DNA from: Methanobacteriota archaeon
GTDB lineage: Archaea; Thermoplasmatota; Poseidoniia; Poseidoniales; Poseidoniaceae
Assembly (NCBI GenBank): GCA_002731395.1
Contig: PCBQ01000039.1
Location: 1 to 15,383 of the forward strand
DNA: 15,383 nucleotides
Reading direction: 5' to 3'
Positions 12,385 to 15,383 of this stretch are shown here, piece after piece. The stretch's first letter is position 1, and every line of letters begins with the position of its first letter. Both the position numbers and the translations under genes were made by a program. The notes under the pieces were generated by a model, which did not search any database, was not told the origin of the DNA, and saw only the letters and a program-made list of their open reading frames with translations.

Positions 12385-15383
12385 ATGAATCAATTGCGTA
12401 CGGTGGCCCTCGTCCTTGTAGCATTGATGCTCGGCAGCCTCTCCGTTGGTCTTTCCTCAGTCTTGATTGACGGACCTGAGGACTTGGAGAGCACACCTGT
12501 GGTCATGTCTGCGACGAGCCCTGGTCACCCGGTCTTTGCCGAGTACGTGGGTGCGTACTGGTGTGGCCCTTGCCAAACGTCATCGACCAACCTGCACAAC
12601 CTCTACGGCACCAACGGCGGCGGCGGAACGACGTCCGAGGATTTCACCTACATTTCCTTCTGGGAGTCTTCGTCAACGGGCTGGCCATCCGAAGCACCGA
12701 TCAACCGACGTGCGCACATCAACCCCTCTGGATACCCGACCACGGTCTTCGGGGACGCGGCCTCTGGCCAGTACTACACCTCCGGCGGTCAGAACTACGA
12801 CTCCTTCTATCAGAGCGGCGGCAACATGCAAAACGCGAACGATTACTCGCTCTCCATTGCCCAGTCGGAGAACGGCAACAACATGGACATCGACATCACC
12901 GCGACCTACCTTGGCTCGGGAAGCAAAACGGTCTACATCTACGCCGCTGTCGCCGAGGAAACATCACCTGAAGTGTACTCCAACTCCAACAACCTCCACC
13001 CTCACAACGTCTTCCAGCGGTGGCTCCTCAACGGTGCTGGAAATGGATTTGAATCCGTCACGCTCAGCAACGGCAACTCCGTGACCACGTCGTGGTCTGT
13101 GCCCATCAGCACCGTCCGCGCAGGCGGCGGTGTGAGCGCGTCTGAGAACTTCCTCACCGTTGCGGCCCTCATGGACGGCGACCACACCACGCACCGCAGC
13201 GTGTTGAGCGCGGCCGACTCGAACATGGGCCCCAAGATGGACATCGGTCTCACCGGTCTGACAGTAACCAACGACGCTGCTGCTGATTCCTACATTCGAG
13301 GCGACACCGTCGACCTCGAGGTCACCGTTCGTAACATGGGCGATCTCGATTACGTCGATGGCGGCGGCGTCGAATTCTACTACCGCAACGGTGTCAACAA
13401 GGTCACCATTGGTGGCACTCAATCCCTGCCAGCGACCGTCGCGACCACCGGCACCCACACCTACACGACCAACTTCGACACCAGCGTGCTCTCCGACAAC
13501 GCCTGGAAGGCCACCTTTGGTGCTCGCCTTACCGGTCTAAGCGGTGACATGAGCGGCTCCAACAACGACATAAGCACGCAGTTTGACCACGACCGTCCCC
13601 CTGTGGCCCTCACGCCTCAGATCAGCCCCACGTCAGTGGAACGCGGCGATGACGTGCTCATCACCGTTCGCGCCGATGCGAACGATGAGGTGGACACCAT
13701 ATCCAGCACCACCTTTGAGCTCGAGACCCGTCCCTCCGGGACGGCCACCTGGTCCGCTGACGGCATCAGTGGTGGTGAGGACGTGGTCTTCGCGGGGTCT
13801 GCATACGAAGGCCGCGAGTACACCTTCGCCAGCTCAACCGACATGGAAGCCGGCACCTACGATCTCCGCGTTCGGGCCATCGACGCCCGCAGCCAAACGT
13901 CCGATTGGAAGATCGTGTTGGGAAGCGACGGCATCACGGTGACCAACGCACTGCCGACCATCTGGGCCGAACCCGTGCCGACGGTGATGTGCGACGAGCC
14001 CACCAAAATCAGCATGGTCGGGCACATTGAGGACCGTGAATCGGCCCTTTCAGAACTCAGCGTCACCTCATCGTCTCCATCCTTCCTCAACTGGGACGCC
14101 ACCACACAGGAAATCGAGGTGCTGTTTGCCTTTGACGACCTCCGCGGTTGCCCGCTTGGTCAAAATGGGATTGAAGTCACGGTCAACGACGGTGAGGATT
14201 ACTCCAACAGCGACCTCCCCTACGGCACACTGCTCTTCAACGTCATCGAGAACGGTCAGCCCCGTTGGGAAGGTTTGCCAACGCGCACCGTCGACGAAGG
14301 TGGAGAAGGGAATCTTGCCCTGCTCCCGTACGTTTTCGACACGGATTCGGACGGCACGGCGGTCGATTCCTCGAGCTTGACGCTGTCCATCGTCAGCAAC
14401 TCCAACCCTGAGGTGTTCAACGTCGGCCTCGAAGGTGACCTTCTCTCCTACAGCACGGTGGACGACGACGTCAACGGCCGAACCACCGTCACCCTACGTG
14501 CCAGCGACGGCGTTCAGACTGCTGATCAGACCATTGTGCTCAAGATTGCCCCAGTCAACGACGCGCCTCGAATGGACCTTGGGGACCTTGCCTCGCTCGA
14601 ACTCAAGCGCGACAAGACCTACGTGTACGACATTCAGAGCCTGGTGTATGACATCGACGACGACGATCCAGCCTTCATCGTGGTGACGCCAAGCGAGAAC
14701 GGGGCCGCTCGCTTCGATTTGTTCACCGGCCTCATGACCGTCGAATTCGAAGATCTCGGAACCCAGACCATCACCATCACGGCTCAGGACAAGTATGACT
14801 CGAGCTCCTACACCATCATGGTGGACGTCTACGACTCCAAGCCGTTCTCGGCCTCAAAGAATCCAGACACCGGGTACATGACGGTCAGCCTCGACAACGG
14901 TTATCTGGGCGAAGTGGCCACGGCTAACCTCTTCCTTACCGAGAACGCGCCGACCTTCACGACCCTCATCACGATGTGGCAGGTGTGCGAGGGCGACACG
15001 GGCGTTTGCCTGAATCAGGTCAGTTACCCGCTCGACGTGACCGCCTCTGAGCGCGGATGGACCATCGAACTCGCTTGGGATGATGTTCGCCCGTACGGCC
15101 TCCAATACAACGATGACGTCAAGCTCGGAAACGTCCTTGCGACTGACGACACCGGTGAAGAATACAAGCTCATGTCACCGGTGTACTGGCGCATCACTGA
15201 AGAGGCTCCAAGTCCGAGTGAAATGGACGTCGAGACCCTCACGGCGCACATTGATGAGCTTGAATCGAGCATTGAGGCCCTCAAGTCTGACATTGAGGCC
15301 TCTGAAGGTGACACCACCGTCATGGAAGATCAACTCGCTCTGCTCGAGGCCGATTTGGCAACCGCCTGCGAAGACCCACGCGC
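12385..15383 (+). CDS. Giant exported protein: Omp28/thioredoxin-like domain plus CARDB-, PKD- and cadherin-like repeats (3' end cut)
   Basis: The frame is open for 999 codons to the right edge. An N-terminal signal peptide or anchor (LRTVALVLVALMLGSLSVGL, 4-23) is followed by a thioredoxin-fold domain with the redox motif WCGPC (59-63, Cys60/Cys63) and a cis-proline loop GYPTT (116-120). Residues up to about 275 (HPHNVFQRWLLNG, ENFLTVAALMD) resemble Omp28-family proteins. Then come a CARDB-like domain (about 283-390), PKD/Ig-like domains (about 407-620), and cadherin-like repeats with VNDAP and D.D.D motifs (about 623-820). Another beta domain has a VCEGDTGVC cysteine pair. A heptad-rich acidic coiled coil (about 943-995) is interrupted by the window edge, so any membrane anchor is unseen. 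It would act outside the cytoplasmic membrane, plausibly as a tethered disulfide or thiol oxidoreductase. Start choice rests on the TATA-like element at 12355 and the compact signal peptide. Confidence 0.85.
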   Translation, partial: MNQLRTVALVLVALMLGSLSVGLSSVLIDGPEDLESTPVVMSATSPGHPVFAEYVGAYWCGPCQTSSTNLHNLYGTNGGGGTTSEDFTYISFWESSSTGWPSEAPINRRAHINPSGYPTTVFGDAASGQYYTSGGQNYDSFYQSGGNMQNANDYSLSIAQSENGNNMDIDITATYLGSGSKTVYIYAAVAEETSPEVYSNSNNLHPHNVFQRWLLNGAGNGFESVTLSNGNSVTTSWSVPISTVRAGGGVSASENFLTVAALMDGDHTTHRSVLSAADSNMGPKMDIGLTGLTVTNDAAADSYIRGDTVDLEVTVRNMGDLDYVDGGGVEFYYRNGVNKVTIGGTQSLPATVATTGTHTYTTNFDTSVLSDNAWKATFGARLTGLSGDMSGSNNDISTQFDHDRPPVALTPQISPTSVERGDDVLITVRADANDEVDTISSTTFELETRPSGTATWSADGISGGEDVVFAGSAYEGREYTFASSTDMEAGTYDLRVRAIDARSQTSDWKIVLGSDGITVTNALPTIWAEPVPTVMCDEPTKISMVGHIEDRESALSELSVTSSSPSFLNWDATTQEIEVLFAFDDLRGCPLGQNGIEVTVNDGEDYSNSDLPYGTLLFNVIENGQPRWEGLPTRTVDEGGEGNLALLPYVFDTDSDGTAVDSSSLTLSIVSNSNPEVFNVGLEGDLLSYSTVDDDVNGRTTVTLRASDGVQTADQTIVLKIAPVNDAPRMDLGDLASLELKRDKTYVYDIQSLVYDIDDDDPAFIVVTPSENGAARFDLFTGLMTVEFEDLGTQTITITAQDKYDSSSYTIMVDVYDSKPFSASKNPDTGYMTVSLDNGYLGEVATANLFLTENAPTFTTLITMWQVCEGDTGVCLNQVSYPLDVTASERGWTIELAWDDVRPYGLQYNDDVKLGNVLATDDTGEEYKLMSPVYWRITEEAPSPSEMDVETLTAHIDELESSIEALKSDIEASEGDTTVMEDQLALLEADLATACEDPR

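Noticed and set aside
12467..13084. Plus-strand frame of 205 codons rich in Thr and Arg
   Set aside because: It is an out-of-frame shadow of the thioredoxin-like giant, whose frame stays open for 999 codons and carries WCGPC and repeat motifs.

Overview
The window looks like chromosomal DNA from an archaeon, most plausibly a GC-rich marine Euryarchaeota/Thermoplasmatota lineage such as Marine Group II (Poseidoniales). The placement is inferred from gene content: a TFB-type general transcription factor, an archaeal/eukaryal-type aspartyl-tRNA synthetase, an archaeal-type tRNA m1A methyltransferase, very large secreted proteins built from beta-sandwich repeats, and TATA-like elements about 27 bases upstream of apparently leaderless starts. 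Coding density is very high. There is no rRNA, tRNA, IS element or CRISPR array that I can see, and no gene-free stretch longer than about 115 bases.

Layout. Bases 1-3726 (minus strand) hold a tight cluster read in the order tfb (a large, divergent TFIIB homologue), an atypical short-chain dehydrogenase that lacks the catalytic Tyr and Lys, a 40-residue-period TPR protein, and a luciferase-like monooxygenase that runs off the left edge. Upstream of tfb is a 112-base spacer with a strong Shine-Dalgarno, a TATA-like box and a 32-base inverted repeat placed near the predicted transcription start. Bases 3839-6062 (minus) hold aspS followed by an alpha/beta hydrolase. AspS carries residues expected of a non-discriminating enzyme that charges both tRNA-Asp and tRNA-Asn.

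Bases 6160-11507 (plus) hold metK, of the bacterial rather than the archaeal class, and a 1346-residue secreted, membrane-anchored protein. That protein has an SGNH-hydrolase-like domain apparently inserted into a beta-sandwich domain, many Ig-like domains, one C-terminal transmembrane helix and a cytoplasmic zinc ribbon. Bases 11504-12295 (minus) hold trmI, which meets the preceding gene tail to tail with overlapping stop codons. From 12385 to the right edge (plus) is another giant exported protein, incomplete in the window. It begins with an Omp28/thioredoxin-like domain bearing WCGPC and continues through CARDB-, PKD- and cadherin-like repeats to a coiled coil.

Both divergent gene pairs (aspS/metK and trmI/thioredoxin-like giant) have one AT-rich TTTGATA element in their spacer, placed so that the plus-strand gene would be transcribed without a leader. 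The most interesting content is the cell-surface pair (SGNH plus zinc-ribbon giant, and thioredoxin-like giant), the divergent TFB with its inverted repeat, and the SDR with its degenerate catalytic tetrad. No single complete, obviously new multi-gene system is evident.
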